Assembly: GCA_942486035.1 (NCBI GenBank)
Contig: CALNXK010000021.1
Span: 278,501 to 342,500 of the forward strand
Direction of reading: 5' to 3'
DNA from: Porites lobata
Taxonomy: Eukaryota > Cnidaria > Anthozoa > Scleractinia > Poritidae
DNA: 64,000 bases
A model generated the notes under the pieces. The model saw nothing but the letters and a program-made list of their open reading frames with translations, was not told where the DNA came from and searched no databases. Of the stretch, positions 63,688-64,000 are shown one piece after another. Each line of letters starts with the position of its first letter. Within the stretch, counting starts at the first letter, position 1. Both the position numbers and the translations under genes were made by a program.

Positions 63688-64000
63688 GTAGGCACTAGAT
63701 AATACAAAATTAGTAATACCTATAACCAACTTTAGTTGGTGTGTGTGCGCATTTTGCTGTTGTATTGTATTGTTCAGCCAGGGTTTTAACGATCCAAAGC
63801 TTGATGCAGTACCGGCAGCTGCTCTGTTGGAATCGATTGTCCCCGCTCATTTATTTTCAGTTGGAGTATTTTACGTATAACTTACATATACGCGATGTTA
63901 GTGTCTCAGAAAATGTTCGAGTTTCGTGTTTTTACTATGAAATATTGGCTTATTTTGAATCCGTTCACAACAGTTGTTTGCGTTTAAAAATAAAATCTTG

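Overview
The window is eukaryotic and looks like the nuclear genome of an anthozoan cnidarian, most likely a stony coral. This is inferred from AT-rich DNA, short multi-exon genes with canonical GT/AG introns, orthologs of animal genes (IBA57, PRR11, RPL23A), an expanded secreted DOMON-domain family, and many short terminal-inverted-repeat elements and tRNA-derived SINEs of a kind I associate with corals. No bacterial operon, CRISPR array or viral genome is visible. The species cannot be fixed from the sequence alone.

Layout. 1-12.7 kb is a compact gene cluster. It holds the last six coding exons of a gene ending in an SKA1-like winged-helix domain (+, 72-2930), IBA57 (-, 4438-6378), PRR11 (-, 7138-11224) and an intronless tropomyosin-like gene (+, 11879-12607) divergent from PRR11. 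12.7-17.6 kb is intergenic and repeat-rich. RPL23A (-, 17649-21244) has four coding exons. 21.2-26.9 kb has no gene I can support. A single-exon class A GPCR (-, 26894-27841) follows, then 27.8-31.7 kb of transposon debris (foldback element, LINE 3' end, SINE, pogo-type MITE).

31.7-43.0 kb is one eight-exon gene (-) for a secreted or GPI-anchored protein with two DOMON domains. Its introns carry a hAT remnant touching a splice donor, a ~782-bp tandem duplication that doubled a 36-nt exon, a five-copy tRNA-derived tandem repeat, a SINE, and an unusual ~450-bp element built of GGAGTTA/TAACTCC motifs. 43.0-49.2 kb is repeat-rich intergenic DNA.

49.2-61.9 kb is three near-identical head-to-tail copies of a ~4.2-kb unit. 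Each unit carries decayed copies of the last two exons of a DOMON gene, a ~370-bp near-palindrome, several MITEs and a SINE fragment. The window ends with a possible first exon of an unrecognised gene (+, 63517-63687).

How it fits together. PRR11 and the SKA-like gene are both cell-division candidates lying within ~5 kb of each other. The DOMON gene and the 4.2-kb array show one locus evolving by domain duplication, exon duplication and pseudogene amplification. Exon structures were read by eye from splice signals, phase continuity and protein similarity. No transcript or database evidence was available.
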